This document shows, in pieces, positions 53,208 through 62,984 of a stretch of DNA of 64,000 bases (positions are counted from its first letter, which is position 1; each line of letters starts with the position of its first letter). A program made the position numbers and the translations under genes. The notes beneath the pieces were generated by a model. It saw nothing but the letters and a program-made list of their open reading frames with translations, searched no databases and was not told the origin of the DNA. This DNA is from BOKV01 sp049289295 (lineage in GTDB: Bacteria > Pseudomonadota > Alphaproteobacteria > Rhizobiales > Rhizobiaceae): positions 1-64,000 of the forward strand of contig JBATLL010000075.1 in assembly GCA_049289295.1 (NCBI GenBank), written 5' to 3'.

Positions 53208-54608
53208 ATGACCAAACCGCTCGATTACGCGATCAAGGATATCGGACTGGCTGATTTCGGCCGCAAGGAACTGGACATAGCCGAGACGGAAATGCCGGGC
53301 CTGATGGCCTGCCGCACCGAATTCGGCCAGTCAAAACCATTGGCAGGTGCGAGAATTTCAGGCTCGCTGCACATGACCGTGCAAACTGCAGTCCTGATCG
53401 AGACACTCAAGGTCCTTGGCGCAGATGTGCGCTGGGCCTCATGCAACATCTTTTCGACACAGGATCACGCTGCGGCGGCGATTGCGGCGAGCGGCACTCC
53501 TGTGTTTGCCGTGAAAGGTGAGTCCCTCGAGGAATACTGGACCTATACCGACCAGATCTTCCAGTGGCCGGACGGCGGCTATTCCAACATGATCCTGGAT
53601 GATGGCGGCGATGCCACCATGTACATCCTGCTGGGCGCAAGGGCCGAGGAAGGTGAGGACATTCTTTCGAAACCGGGCTCGGAAGAGGAAGAATATCTGT
53701 TTGCGCAAATCAGGAAGCGCATGAAGCAGAGCCCCGGCTGGTTCGTCAAACAGCGCCATGCCATCCGCGGCGTGACCGAGGAAACCACGACCGGCGTCAA
53801 TCGCCTTTACCAGTTGCAGAAAAAGGGTCAGCTTCCCTTCCCCGCGATCAATGTGAACGATTCGGTCACCAAGTCGAAATTCGACAACAAGTATGGCTGC
53901 AAGGAATCGCTGGTTGACGGAATTCGCCGCGCCACGGACGTCATGATGGCCGGCAAGGTTGCAGTCGTGCTTGGCTATGGTGATGTGGGCAAGGGTTCAG
54001 CTGCATCCCTGCGCGGTGCAGGAGCGCGCGTGAAGGTCACGGAAGTCGACCCGATCTGCGCATTGCAGGCTGCGATGGACGGTTTTGAAGTCGTGAAGCT
54101 TGAAGATGTGGCTTCAACTGCCGACATCTTCATCACTGCAACCGGCAACAAGGATGTCATCCGCATCGATCACATGCGCAGCATGAAGGACATGGCAATC
54201 GTTGGAAACATCGGCCATTTCGACAATGAGATCCAGGTCGCGGCACTGCGCAATCAGAAATGGACGAACATTAAGCCGCAGGTCGACATGGTCGAGTTTC
54301 CCGGTGGCAACCGCATGATCCTTCTGTCGGAAGGTCGCCTCCTCAATCTTGGCAACGCAACCGGGCACCCCAGCTTCGTCATGTCAGCGTCCTTCACCAA
54401 TCAGGTACTCGCGCAGATCGAGCTTTTTGCCAAGGGCGAGCAGTACCGAAACGAGGTGTATGTGCTGCCAAAGCACCTCGATGAAAAAGTTGCGAGGCTG
54501 CATCTGGACAAGCTTGGAGCAAATCTGAGCGAATTGTCGTTGGATCAGGCCTCTTATATCGGTGTTGACGCGAACGGACCGTACAAGCCCGAACACTACC
54601 GGTATTAA
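53208..54608 (+). CDS. ahcY: Adenosylhomocysteinase
   Basis: 466 residues from ATG 53208 (GGAAAG upstream; matches the family start). Splits S-adenosylhomocysteine to adenosine and homocysteine with bound NAD. Motifs: ISGSLHMTVQTAVLIETLKV, WASCNIFSTQDHAAAAIA, TGVNRLYQLQKKGQLPFPAI, NDSVTKSKFDNKYGCKES and the NAD loop VVLGYGDVGKGSAASLRGAG near 252-270; C-terminal GPYKPEHYRY. Contains the about 40-residue insert typical of the bacterial/plant long form. Followed by its own terminator. Confidence 0.97.
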   Translation: MTKPLDYAIKDIGLADFGRKELDIAETEMPGLMACRTEFGQSKPLAGARISGSLHMTVQTAVLIETLKVLGADVRWASCNIFSTQDHAAAAIAASGTPVFAVKGESLEEYWTYTDQIFQWPDGGYSNMILDDGGDATMYILLGARAEEGEDILSKPGSEEEEYLFAQIRKRMKQSPGWFVKQRHAIRGVTEETTTGVNRLYQLQKKGQLPFPAINVNDSVTKSKFDNKYGCKESLVDGIRRATDVMMAGKVAVVLGYGDVGKGSAASLRGAGARVKVTEVDPICALQAAMDGFEVVKLEDVASTADIFITATGNKDVIRIDHMRSMKDMAIVGNIGHFDNEIQVAALRNQKWTNIKPQVDMVEFPGGNRMILLSEGRLLNLGNATGHPSFVMSASFTNQVLAQIELFAKGEQYRNEVYVLPKHLDEKVARLHLDKLGANLSELSLDQASYIGVDANGPYKPEHYRY

Positions 54609-54637
54609 TATTTTAAACATTACCCACAACATATTGG

Positions 54638-54673
54638 GGTTGCCGGATTGACTTTTCCGGCAACCTCTTTTTT
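54638..54673 (+). terminator. Rho-independent terminator of ahcY
   Basis: A 10-bp stem GGTTGCCGGA (54638-54647) with TCCGGCAACC (54656-54665), 8-nt loop, followed by TCTTTTTT. It begins 30 nt after the ahcY stop. Confidence 0.92.
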
Positions 54674-54810
54674 GCGCGAAAAAAGCTTCCGGGCGATTCG
54701 CTAATTGAGTACATTTGGGGGAATCAGAACAGGAATTCACCGGTCGTTTCCGGAAAAGAGTTCCACCGGCAGGGCAGTCTCAGGGAATCGAGCGGCGAGA
54801 GGACCAGGAC

Positions 54811-57417
54811 ATGCCAGGGGATATTCCCCAATTCGAAGACGTGGCGCGAAGCGCACATTCTTCGGCAAGCCTTGGCTTGCGCGACGACATCCGCACTGGC
54901 GGCCTCAAGGCTTTTGGCTCTTGCAAGGCAGCGGCACGCAGGTGCCTGCGCGCTGCAAGGGCTGCTCTGACCACAGGCTGCTCTTCGCTGGCGATGGCCG
55001 CTGTTTTCAATCCGCTGAACGCGATTGCAGACCCGGTGCGGGAAGCGGCACACGAATCAATCTCTTTCAATTCGACAGAGATCATGTTGCTGGCCGTTTT
55101 CGGCGGTGCCATGAGTTTTGCCATGATGTCGGCTTCCTGGCTGATCCGCGAACGTGCGCGTATAACCAGCGAAAACGCCAATTTGCATTTGCGCCTGGCG
55201 GATCTGCGCGCCTCGAACGAACGTTCACAGGCACTGATCAATTCGAGTGACCAGAGAATCGTCGTATGGGACGGGGATGGGGAAGCCCCCACCTTGATCG
55301 GGTCTCTTTCGAGTGCTTCGGGCGCTCCTGCCGCGCGCAATGATTTCCTTTCCTTCGGGCGCTGGCTCGATTCAAGTTCTGCTGTCAGCTTCGAAGGCTC
55401 GCTGAACCGTTTGAGGAAGAAGGCCGAGGCTTTCGACATGCCTTTGGTCACGCGTTCGGGCGGCGTCATAGAGGCGCAGGGCCGGACGTCGGGAAGCCAT
55501 GCTTTCGTCCGATTTGTCGAACTGTCCGGCGAGCGCCTTGCCCTGTCACATCTTGAAGCCGAGCACACCAAACTCCTGTCAACGATGGACATGATCCGTG
55601 GCCTGTTTGACACGGTGAACATACCCTTCTGGCTCAAGGATGCGCATGGGCAACTGTTCTGGGTGAACTCAGCCTATGCAAATGCAGTGGACAGCCCAGA
55701 TGGGGAGACGGCGGTAAACAGGGGCCTGCAATTGCTCGACAGTGCCGAACGCACGGAGGTCGAGCGCCAGGAACGGACGCAGGGTCGCTTTTCGGGCTCC
55801 CTGCCGGCGATCGTTTCCGGCGACCGCAGGATGCTGGAAATCGCGGAAGTGCGAACCGAAGCGGGGTTCGCAGGCCTTGGCGTTGATCGCAGCGAAGTTG
55901 AAGCCGTGCGCGCCACGCTGAAACAGACAATTGCAAGCCACGCACAGACACTCGACCATCTGGCCACCGCAGTTGCGATGTTCGATTCAAGGCAGTGTCT
56001 GCAATTCTACAATTCGGCATTCCAGAAATTGTGGCATCTGGCACCCGGCTTTCTCGACAATCATCCGACAAATGCGCAGGTTCTCGACTCGATCAGGGCG
56101 GAGAAGCGGCTGTCCGAAATGCCGGACTGGCGGAAATGGCGTGAACAGCAGCTGGAAATCTACCGGGCGCTCGAAGCCCGCGAGGACTGGTGGTATCTGC
56201 CTGGCGGGCAGACGTTGCGGGTCATCGCAAATCCGCATCCGCAAGGTGGTGTTACCTGGGTGTTCGAAAACGTCACCGAACAGCTCGCTCTGGAAAGCAA
56301 CTACAACGCGTTGATCCGGGTACAGGGTGAAACACTCGACAATCTCAGCGAGGCGGTTGCCGTGTTCGGATCGGACGGAAAGCTGCGCCTGTGCAACCCG
56401 GCCTTTGCATCGTTCTTTGTACTGGACCAGCAGCTCACGGTTCCAGGCACCCACATTTCCGACCTGTCGCGAATCTGCGCAAGGCGACTGACCCAACCGG
56501 ATTCGTGGGACGATATCGAAGACGCCATAACCTCCTTCGATGACACCAGAGGCGATCTTTCCGCCCGACTCGAAACAGTCGATGGCAAGATATACGACAC
56601 AAGCCTGGTGCGCCTTCCCGAGGGACAGACCATGCTCGCTGTCGGCGACATGACTGCAGCGGTGAATGTCGAGCGGGCACTGAAGGAACGTAACGAGGCG
56701 CTTGAGCAGTCTGATACGCTCAAGAACCGGTTCATCCAGCATGTGTCGTATGAATTGCGCGCGCCACTGACCAGCATATCAGGCTTTTCCGAAATGCTCG
56801 GACTGGATGGGATCGGCTCCCTCAACGAGAAGCAGACGGAATATGTGGGGCATATCAGTGCATCGTCCCAGGTGCTGAAGAGCATCATCGACGATATTCT
56901 CGATCTGGCCACGATCGATGCTGGGGCGCTTACACTCGAACCGGAGCCTTGCAACGTCCAGGAAATCACAGACGAGGTCTTCCACGCCTTCAACGACAAA
57001 TTGTCTGATCGTGGTATTCGCCCACAAGCCAGCATTGCCCGTGATGCAGCGCAAATCGTTGCCGATCCCGACAGATTGCGCCAGATACTTTCCAACCTCG
57101 TGGCCAATGCCATCAGCTTCTCTCCCGATGGCGCAATGGTAACGGTTGCCAGCGCCAGAAAAGGCGGCAATCTGGAGATATCCGTGATTGACGAAGGCCC
57201 TGGTGTACCGCCGGGCGAACGGCAACGCATCTTCGGGCGGTTCGAAAGCCGTTCTACTGCGAACCGCCGCAAGGGAACGGGCCTGGGCCTTTCTGTGGTG
57301 AAGAGCTTCGTCGAACTCCATGGTGGCAGCGTGCGTGTGGAAGATGCCGAGAAGCGGGGCGCCCGATTTGTGTGCGTATTCCCCATCGCGCGTTCAGCCC
57401 GAAAAGAAGCCGCATAG
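54811..57417 (+). CDS. divL: DivL-type atypical histidine kinase (Tyr in place of H-box His)
   Basis: 868 residues from ATG 54811 (GAGAGG about 9 nt upstream). One or two N-terminal hydrophobic segments (SLAMAAVFNPLNAIA; IMLLAVFGGAMSFAMMSASW), then several PAS-like repeats (about 280-600; for instance IPFWLKDAHGQLFWVNSAYA and LSEAVAVFGSDGKLRLCNPA). A kinase core follows: H-box FIQHVSYELRAPLTSISGFS, where the phosphorylatable His is Tyr647, N-box LRQILSNLVANAISFS, G1 VIDEGPGVPPGER, and G2 KGTGLGLSVVKSFVELHGG. The S-Y-E-L-R substitution defines DivL, which controls CckA-CtrA cell-cycle signalling through DivK. Its place beside ahcY and tsaE also fits. Confidence 0.88.
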   Translation: MPGDIPQFEDVARSAHSSASLGLRDDIRTGGLKAFGSCKAAARRCLRAARAALTTGCSSLAMAAVFNPLNAIADPVREAAHESISFNSTEIMLLAVFGGAMSFAMMSASWLIRERARITSENANLHLRLADLRASNERSQALINSSDQRIVVWDGDGEAPTLIGSLSSASGAPAARNDFLSFGRWLDSSSAVSFEGSLNRLRKKAEAFDMPLVTRSGGVIEAQGRTSGSHAFVRFVELSGERLALSHLEAEHTKLLSTMDMIRGLFDTVNIPFWLKDAHGQLFWVNSAYANAVDSPDGETAVNRGLQLLDSAERTEVERQERTQGRFSGSLPAIVSGDRRMLEIAEVRTEAGFAGLGVDRSEVEAVRATLKQTIASHAQTLDHLATAVAMFDSRQCLQFYNSAFQKLWHLAPGFLDNHPTNAQVLDSIRAEKRLSEMPDWRKWREQQLEIYRALEAREDWWYLPGGQTLRVIANPHPQGGVTWVFENVTEQLALESNYNALIRVQGETLDNLSEAVAVFGSDGKLRLCNPAFASFFVLDQQLTVPGTHISDLSRICARRLTQPDSWDDIEDAITSFDDTRGDLSARLETVDGKIYDTSLVRLPEGQTMLAVGDMTAAVNVERALKERNEALEQSDTLKNRFIQHVSYELRAPLTSISGFSEMLGLDGIGSLNEKQTEYVGHISASSQVLKSIIDDILDLATIDAGALTLEPEPCNVQEITDEVFHAFNDKLSDRGIRPQASIARDAAQIVADPDRLRQILSNLVANAISFSPDGAMVTVASARKGGNLEISVIDEGPGVPPGERQRIFGRFESRSTANRRKGTGLGLSVVKSFVELHGGSVRVEDAEKRGARFVCVFPIARSARKEAA

Positions 57418-57424
57418 GCGCCTG

Positions 57425-58948
57425 ATGGAACCTGGCCGACGTGCGCAATCGGGTGAACTCCAACTGATTCTTGCGGATGAAGCCGCCACAGAGCGGTTTG
57501 GTGCTGACATCGCCATGGCGCTTCTTACGGGCGATTGCGTTTGCCTCAGCGGCGACCTGGGGGCTGGCAAGACCAGCTTGGCTCGCGCCCTCATCCGCAC
57601 ACGCGCCGAGGTGGAAGAGCTTGAAGTACCAAGCCCGACCTATACGATTTGCCAGACTTATGACCTGCCGGTACCCATCAGCCATTTCGACTTCTACCGA
57701 CTGTCTTCGCCCGAAGAGGTGGACGAACTTGGTCTCGATGAAGCACTGCAGCAGGGCATAGCCGTGATAGAATGGCCGGAGCGTGGCTCCACCCACATTC
57801 CCCACGACGCCATTCACATCACGCTGGCAGCGCATGAATCGGGCGGACGGCTCGCCAGTTTGGTTTGCGAAGGGCCAGCGGGAGACCGCATCCAGCGCAG
57901 TCTGCAATTGCGTGACTTTCTCGATATGGTCTGGCGGAAAGATGTGCAACGGCGACACTTCCAGGGCGATGCTTCCGCTCGCCGTTACGAGACCGCACAG
58001 GCCGGTGATGAAATCCGCGTGCTCATGGATGCACCGGCACGCCCGGACGGTCCACCCGTAAGAGATGGTCTGCCCTATAGCCGGATCGTTCACCTCGCCG
58101 AAGATGTATTGCCCTTTGCCGGCGTGGCGCAGTTGCTTGCAAGCCATGGCTTTGCGGCACCAGCACTGCATGGAGTCGATCTGGAGCGTGGCTTCATCCT
58201 GTGTGAACACCTGGGTGAAGGGAAAATTGTCGATACGCATGGCAGACCGATCCAGGCAGCCTACATGGCCTGCATGGAATTGCTTGCGCAACTGCACCAG
58301 CAGGCATGGCCCCGCAAGACCAGCGTACGGGACAGCCTTGGCAAAGAGCGGTCCTACACTGTGCCCTCATTCGATGTGGGCGCGATGACGATGGAAGCTT
58401 CCTTGATGGTGGACTGGTATGCGCCGCGATTTGGTGGGCATCCGACCCAAACTGCTCGCCAGGAATTCGAGGACCTGTGGGACGAGCTTGCGAGACTGGT
58501 TGCTCCATCCATGCCAACCCTTGTCCTGCGCGACTTCCATTCACCAAACCTGATCTGGCGCCCGGAGCGGGTGTTCCCGGGCAATCTGGGCCTGATCGAC
58601 TTCCAGGATGCTCTTGTCGGTCCGGCAGCCTACGATGTTGCATCTGTGGCGCAGGATGCCCGTATCGACATCGGCCATTCGCTGGAAGAAAAGCTCGTGG
58701 AATTCTACCTCGAGAAACGCGTTGCGGCTGGCGGAATTGACCAGGAAATTTTCAGCCGAGACTATGCCGTCCTGGCCGCACAGCGCGCCACGAAGATACT
58801 CGGCATCTTCGTGCGGCTGGACGAGCGCGATGGCAAGCCCGCCTATCTCCGGCACCTGCCAAGGATGAGGGACTATCTGGCAAGAAGTCTTCGCCATCCC
58901 TCGCTTTCCCGGTATCGCGCCTGGTGTGAAAAGCATGCGGGCTTTTGA
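57425..58948 (+). CDS. TsaE-AmgK fusion: tRNA t6A ATPase joined to cell-wall amino-sugar kinase
   Basis: 507 residues from ATG 57425, 7 nt after divL. Residues 1-165 are TsaE: Walker A SGDLGAGKTSLARAL (about 42-56), VPSPTYTICQTYDLPVPISH, HFDFYRL, and GIAVIEWPERG (Walker B/catalytic). Residues about 170-507 are a choline/aminoglycoside-kinase fold of the AmgK type: RHFQGDASARRYE (Gly loop), LVLRDFHSPNLIW (catalytic Asp, Asn) and LGLIDFQDALVGPAAYDVAS (metal Asp). AmgK phosphorylates the anomeric OH of MurNAc and GlcNAc in peptidoglycan recycling. The next gene, murU, encodes the following step. The fusion is common in this order. Confidence 0.88.
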   Translation: MEPGRRAQSGELQLILADEAATERFGADIAMALLTGDCVCLSGDLGAGKTSLARALIRTRAEVEELEVPSPTYTICQTYDLPVPISHFDFYRLSSPEEVDELGLDEALQQGIAVIEWPERGSTHIPHDAIHITLAAHESGGRLASLVCEGPAGDRIQRSLQLRDFLDMVWRKDVQRRHFQGDASARRYETAQAGDEIRVLMDAPARPDGPPVRDGLPYSRIVHLAEDVLPFAGVAQLLASHGFAAPALHGVDLERGFILCEHLGEGKIVDTHGRPIQAAYMACMELLAQLHQQAWPRKTSVRDSLGKERSYTVPSFDVGAMTMEASLMVDWYAPRFGGHPTQTARQEFEDLWDELARLVAPSMPTLVLRDFHSPNLIWRPERVFPGNLGLIDFQDALVGPAAYDVASVAQDARIDIGHSLEEKLVEFYLEKRVAAGGIDQEIFSRDYAVLAAQRATKILGIFVRLDERDGKPAYLRHLPRMRDYLARSLRHPSLSRYRAWCEKHAGF

Positions 58949-59044
58949 AACCAGCAATAGCGTTGCGTTGTTCGGGCCTGTCACTGAAGTGAAACAAAAT
59001 CAGGCAATGGGTGCTCAGGCACAGATCGAGGACGGACGAAACCA

Positions 59045-59800
59045 ATGAGCAAGCCAGAGAAAAGGCCAAAGAAAAGGCAGGAGAACATGCCACGAAGCGC
59101 CATGGTGCTTGCAGCTGGTCTTGGCAAGCGGATGCTGCCAATCACCCTGACGATGCCAAAGCCCCTCGTGCGGGTCTGCGGCAAGGCACTGATCGATTAT
59201 GGGCTGGATGCGCTTGAAGCGGCGGGCGTGGAATCGGCGATCGTCAATACGCACCATCTCGCTGACAAGATCACAGCCCATGTCGCGGACCGCAGACAGC
59301 CAGACATAATTCTTTCCGATGAGAGCGACCAGTTGCTCGATTCAGGTGGCGGGATTGTTCGCGCCCTGCCGCAACTCGGCAGTAACCCGTTCTTCATTCT
59401 CAACGCCGACTCGTTCTGGATCGAAGGATACAAGTCCAATCTTTCGGCCATGGCCGAGATGTTCGATCCACAACGCATGGACCTGCTGCTTCTGTTGGCG
59501 GCGGCGGGCAACAGTGTTGGCTATGCCGGTTCAGGCGATTTCACAATGGACCCGGAAGGCAGGCTGCAGCGCCGCAGCGAGGGCACGATTGCTCCCTTTA
59601 CCTATGCCGGCGCGGCAATTGCAAAACCTGAATTGTTCAGTGACGCGCCGCAGGGCCCGTTTTCACTGAACAGGATATTCGACAGGGCACTTGAACATGG
59701 AAGGTTGTTCGGGATACGCCTAGAAGGGTTGTGGCTGCATGTCGGTACACCTGACGCAATCCGGGAAGCGGAAGAAGCCATAGCCCGCAGCGCAATCTGA
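59045..59800 (+). CDS. murU: N-acetylmuramate-1-phosphate uridylyltransferase
   Basis: 251 residues. Nucleotidyltransferase fold: AMVLAAGLGKRMLPITLTMP KPL (nucleotide loop, Lys), GKALIDYGLDALEAAGVESA, DSGGGIVRALPQLGSNPFFI, NADSFWIEG (metal Asp) and WLHVGTPDAIREAEEAI. The family is MurU, which makes UDP-MurNAc from MurNAc-1-P and UTP and so bypasses the fosfomycin-sensitive MurA step. Placement right after the AmgK-containing gene supports this over the glucose or mannose homologs. Confidence 0.87.
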   Translation: MSKPEKRPKKRQENMPRSAMVLAAGLGKRMLPITLTMPKPLVRVCGKALIDYGLDALEAAGVESAIVNTHHLADKITAHVADRRQPDIILSDESDQLLDSGGGIVRALPQLGSNPFFILNADSFWIEGYKSNLSAMAEMFDPQRMDLLLLLAAAGNSVGYAGSGDFTMDPEGRLQRRSEGTIAPFTYAGAAIAKPELFSDAPQGPFSLNRIFDRALEHGRLFGIRLEGLWLHVGTPDAIREAEEAIARSAI

Positions 59801-59849
59801 TTGCGAGGCTGCCCAATTAGTCAGATTGCAGGACGAGAGGCGCGCACCC

Positions 59850-62800
59850 GTGAAAGGCCAACCTGCCGCCCCATCGAAGGGAATCGCCGACCGGCTTTTC
59901 CACATACCCTCCGGATGCAATTTTCTGGAAGTCCTGGCGCACAGCCTCATGAACGGTCGCCTGATTGAAGGGTTCCAGCCCCTGAACGATCCGCTGCTGC
60001 TATCGACCGCTACCGTTTATCTGCCAACCCGGCGTGCAGCGCGTGCCTTTTCCGGCGAAATCCTGAATGCAACGGGCGGAAAGGCGACCTTTCTTCCGAC
60101 CATTCGCACATTGGGTGATGGGGAAGAAGACGAATTGCTGCTTTCCCTTCCAGCCGATGAGAGCTTGCAGTTTCCCCCCGCAATCGGCGATCTCGATCGG
60201 TTGCTGGTTCTTGCATCCATGGTTCGTGGCTGGACTGGTGCGATGACGCAGGCAACGCGGGATCTTTTCGGCGATGAGGACATCGTAATTCCATCCTCCT
60301 TTGTCGAAGCTGTCCGAATGGGGAAGGACCTTGCCGGTTTCATCGACCAGATGGAAACAGAGGAAGTTGGCTGGGATTGTTTGGAAAATCTTGTTGGTGA
60401 GGACCATGCGCGATGGTGGGAACTGACCCTGACATTCCTGAAAATCGTTACCCAAAGATGGCCCGAACATCTCAAGGAAAAGGGACTGGCAGACCCCTCC
60501 CGGGTCAGGCGGATGGTTCTCGATCTGCGCAGAGCCCGACTTGGCGATGACAGATTGGCCAAGGGGCCGGTCATTGCCGCAGGATCAACCGGATCCATAC
60601 CTGCAACCGCCCGTTTCCTGAAAGCCGTGCTTGATCATCCTCGCGGTGCGCTCATCCTGCCTGGGCTGGATCTGTCTCTCGCCGGGGATATCCGCGCAAG
60701 GCTGACAAGAACCGGAGAAGGGGGTGACGAACAGGTTCTTGCGACACACCCGCAACGCGCCTTGCTGCAACTGCTTGGCCGTTTTGGCCTCGATCCGGCG
60801 CTGTCCAGGCCCCTTGCCGAGCCGCAATCGGGACTTGCCCACCGGGGGCAATTGGTCAGCCTGGCAATGCTGCCTGCCGAAGATACAAGCCAGTGGAGCC
60901 AGGCAGCCATTCCTTTCAATGTGCTGGACATGGCTTGCGATGGCGTAAGTCTGATCGAAGCCGCAAACGAGCGCGAAGAGGCCTCCGCAATTGCTGTGGC
61001 GCTGCGTCTTGCGCTTGAGGACAAGGAGAAATTCGCAGCACTGGTGACGCCGGATCGTAACCTGGCCCGCCGGGTTGTTGCAGAATTGCGTCGCCATGAT
61101 ATTGATGCAGATGACAGCGGTGGCGTGAAACTCAGCCAGACACTGGTGGGAAGACTTGCGATCCTGGCTGCGCGTGTTAGCCTTGGTCCACCGGACAGTG
61201 TTGCTATTGCTGAGCTGGCTAAGCATTTGCTTGTTGCCGGCAACAGACAGGTTTCGGATTCACGACTTGGCCGACTCTTGGAAATCGCGATCCTGCGCGA
61301 TGCGCTCTTCATTCCAGAACCTGGTCATTTCTCCGCAAAAGTCCGGCAGGCACACAAATCCATCCAGCAAAAGCGTCATCCTGCAGCAGTTCTCAAAGCG
61401 CTTGAGGCGGATGAATGGGAGGAAATGCAACGCTTTGCCGGGTCGCTCGATGATTGCCTTGCTCCACTTTCTGCCCTGAAGGCACAAGGCAAATTCGGAT
61501 TTGCAGATGCTTTCAGCGCATTGCGTGAATCCGTCCTTGCCCTCACAGCGACCCGGGAACCGAGCGCGACAGACGAGCCACAGGGATGGGACGAAACGCT
61601 TGCCCTGCTCGACCAGGGTGCGAAATCAGCCGGCCCGCCAGTCGAGCCTTTCGAATTCCCCGACATTGCTCGCGAGTTCCTTGCAACAATCACAGTTCGA
61701 CCGGCGCATGGCGGGCACCCGCGCCTGGCAATATGGGGCCCGCTGGAAGCAAGGCTCCAGCATGCGGATGTGATGGTTCTGGGCGGTCTCAATGAACGGA
61801 GCTGGCCAGCGCTGACCCGCAACGATGCCTTTCTCAATCGGCCGATGCGTCAACAGGCCGGGCTTTCGCTTCCGGAGCGGCGGATCGGTCAGGCGGCCCA
61901 TGATTTCCAACAGTTCTGTGGTGCCCGCGAACTCGTGCTTTCCAGATCGCTAAAGATGGAAGGTGCGCCTGCCATCGCTTCGCGCTGGGTGCAACGCCTG
62001 ACCACGGTTGCGGGCGAAGAAGCCAGCAGGGCGTTTCGCGCCAGGGGAGCCAGGTATCTGGCGATCGCAAAGGCCATGAACCATGGTGGCAGAAAGGTGC
62101 CAGGCGCCCCACGCCCGAAGCCTGCACCTGCGCTGCACCTTCGCCCCAAGCGCCTGTCAATCACCGAGATAGAAACCTGGATTCGCGATCCGTATGTGAT
62201 CCATGCCCGGCACGTGCTAGGCCTGAGGCCGCTGCCACCGCTGGAAAGAACCGCCGATCCGGCGCTTCGCGGAACACTGTATCATGAGGTCCTCGCCCGG
62301 TTTGTCCTGGAGCGACCCGCTGAGGAAAACGCCGAAGAAGCGAATAAGCGCATTGGCGCGATTTGCGCGGCAGTTTTTGCGATGAACAATGTTCCAGCAC
62401 CCGTGGCGGTTAACTGGTTGCCGCGCTTCATGGCAATTGCACGATTGTTCATCGACTGGGACAGCGGACTCAATGCCCGCTCCAAACAAACATTTGTCGA
62501 AAAGAGCGGCTCAATCCTCATGGCCAATGGAGAATTTCAGCTCAGAGGCATTGCCGACCGGATCGAGGTGTTGAAGGACGGTTCGGTGGCTATCTTCGAC
62601 TACAAGACCGGCTCATCGCCCAGCGTAAAGGTCGCCCGCGGCCTCTCTCCCCAATTGCTGCTCGAAGGCGCCATGGCGGAACGCGGTGCATTTGACCTGA
62701 CGAAAGGCGTGAACATCAGCGACCTGGCATTCGTGAGGCTGCAGACGGGCGAGGAACTGAAGGTTGAATCGCTGACCAAACCGGACAAGGACTTTCTTCC

Positions 62801-62984
62801 CTTCGCTGAACAGATAACCTTGGCCTGGAAGCGACTGGAAAAGCAGATCGCTGACTATCGCAGGCCAGAGCAAGCCTATGTCTCACGCTATGCACCATTC
62901 AGGCAGGCCGACATGTCGGGAGACTATGATCATCTGGCGCGTACGCGAGAATGGTCCAATGGCGGTGAGGACGAAAATGAGTAG
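59850..62984 (+). CDS. addB: AddB subunit of the AddAB helicase-nuclease
   Basis: 1044 residues from GTG 59850 (GAGAGG 9 nt upstream; TTG 59826 possible). Alphaproteobacterial AddB: N-terminal inactive helicase half (HIPSGCNFLEVLAHSL, TVYLPTRRAARAFSGEILNA), ending with a RecB-type nuclease: ITEIETWIRDPYVIHARHVL, GTLYHEVLARFV (His), IADRIEVLKDGSVAIFDYKT G (Asp, catalytic Asp-x-Lys) and a C-terminal Tyr motif YVSRYAPFR. Works with AddA in processing double-strand breaks to 3' ends for RecA. Overlaps addA by 8 nt. Confidence 0.94.
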   Translation: MKGQPAAPSKGIADRLFHIPSGCNFLEVLAHSLMNGRLIEGFQPLNDPLLLSTATVYLPTRRAARAFSGEILNATGGKATFLPTIRTLGDGEEDELLLSLPADESLQFPPAIGDLDRLLVLASMVRGWTGAMTQATRDLFGDEDIVIPSSFVEAVRMGKDLAGFIDQMETEEVGWDCLENLVGEDHARWWELTLTFLKIVTQRWPEHLKEKGLADPSRVRRMVLDLRRARLGDDRLAKGPVIAAGSTGSIPATARFLKAVLDHPRGALILPGLDLSLAGDIRARLTRTGEGGDEQVLATHPQRALLQLLGRFGLDPALSRPLAEPQSGLAHRGQLVSLAMLPAEDTSQWSQAAIPFNVLDMACDGVSLIEAANEREEASAIAVALRLALEDKEKFAALVTPDRNLARRVVAELRRHDIDADDSGGVKLSQTLVGRLAILAARVSLGPPDSVAIAELAKHLLVAGNRQVSDSRLGRLLEIAILRDALFIPEPGHFSAKVRQAHKSIQQKRHPAAVLKALEADEWEEMQRFAGSLDDCLAPLSALKAQGKFGFADAFSALRESVLALTATREPSATDEPQGWDETLALLDQGAKSAGPPVEPFEFPDIAREFLATITVRPAHGGHPRLAIWGPLEARLQHADVMVLGGLNERSWPALTRNDAFLNRPMRQQAGLSLPERRIGQAAHDFQQFCGARELVLSRSLKMEGAPAIASRWVQRLTTVAGEEASRAFRARGARYLAIAKAMNHGGRKVPGAPRPKPAPALHLRPKRLSITEIETWIRDPYVIHARHVLGLRPLPPLERTADPALRGTLYHEVLARFVLERPAEENAEEANKRIGAICAAVFAMNNVPAPVAVNWLPRFMAIARLFIDWDSGLNARSKQTFVEKSGSILMANGEFQLRGIADRIEVLKDGSVAIFDYKTGSSPSVKVARGLSPQLLLEGAMAERGAFDLTKGVNISDLAFVRLQTGEELKVESLTKPDKDFLPFAEQITLAWKRLEKQIADYRRPEQAYVSRYAPFRQADMSGDYDHLARTREWSNGGEDENE

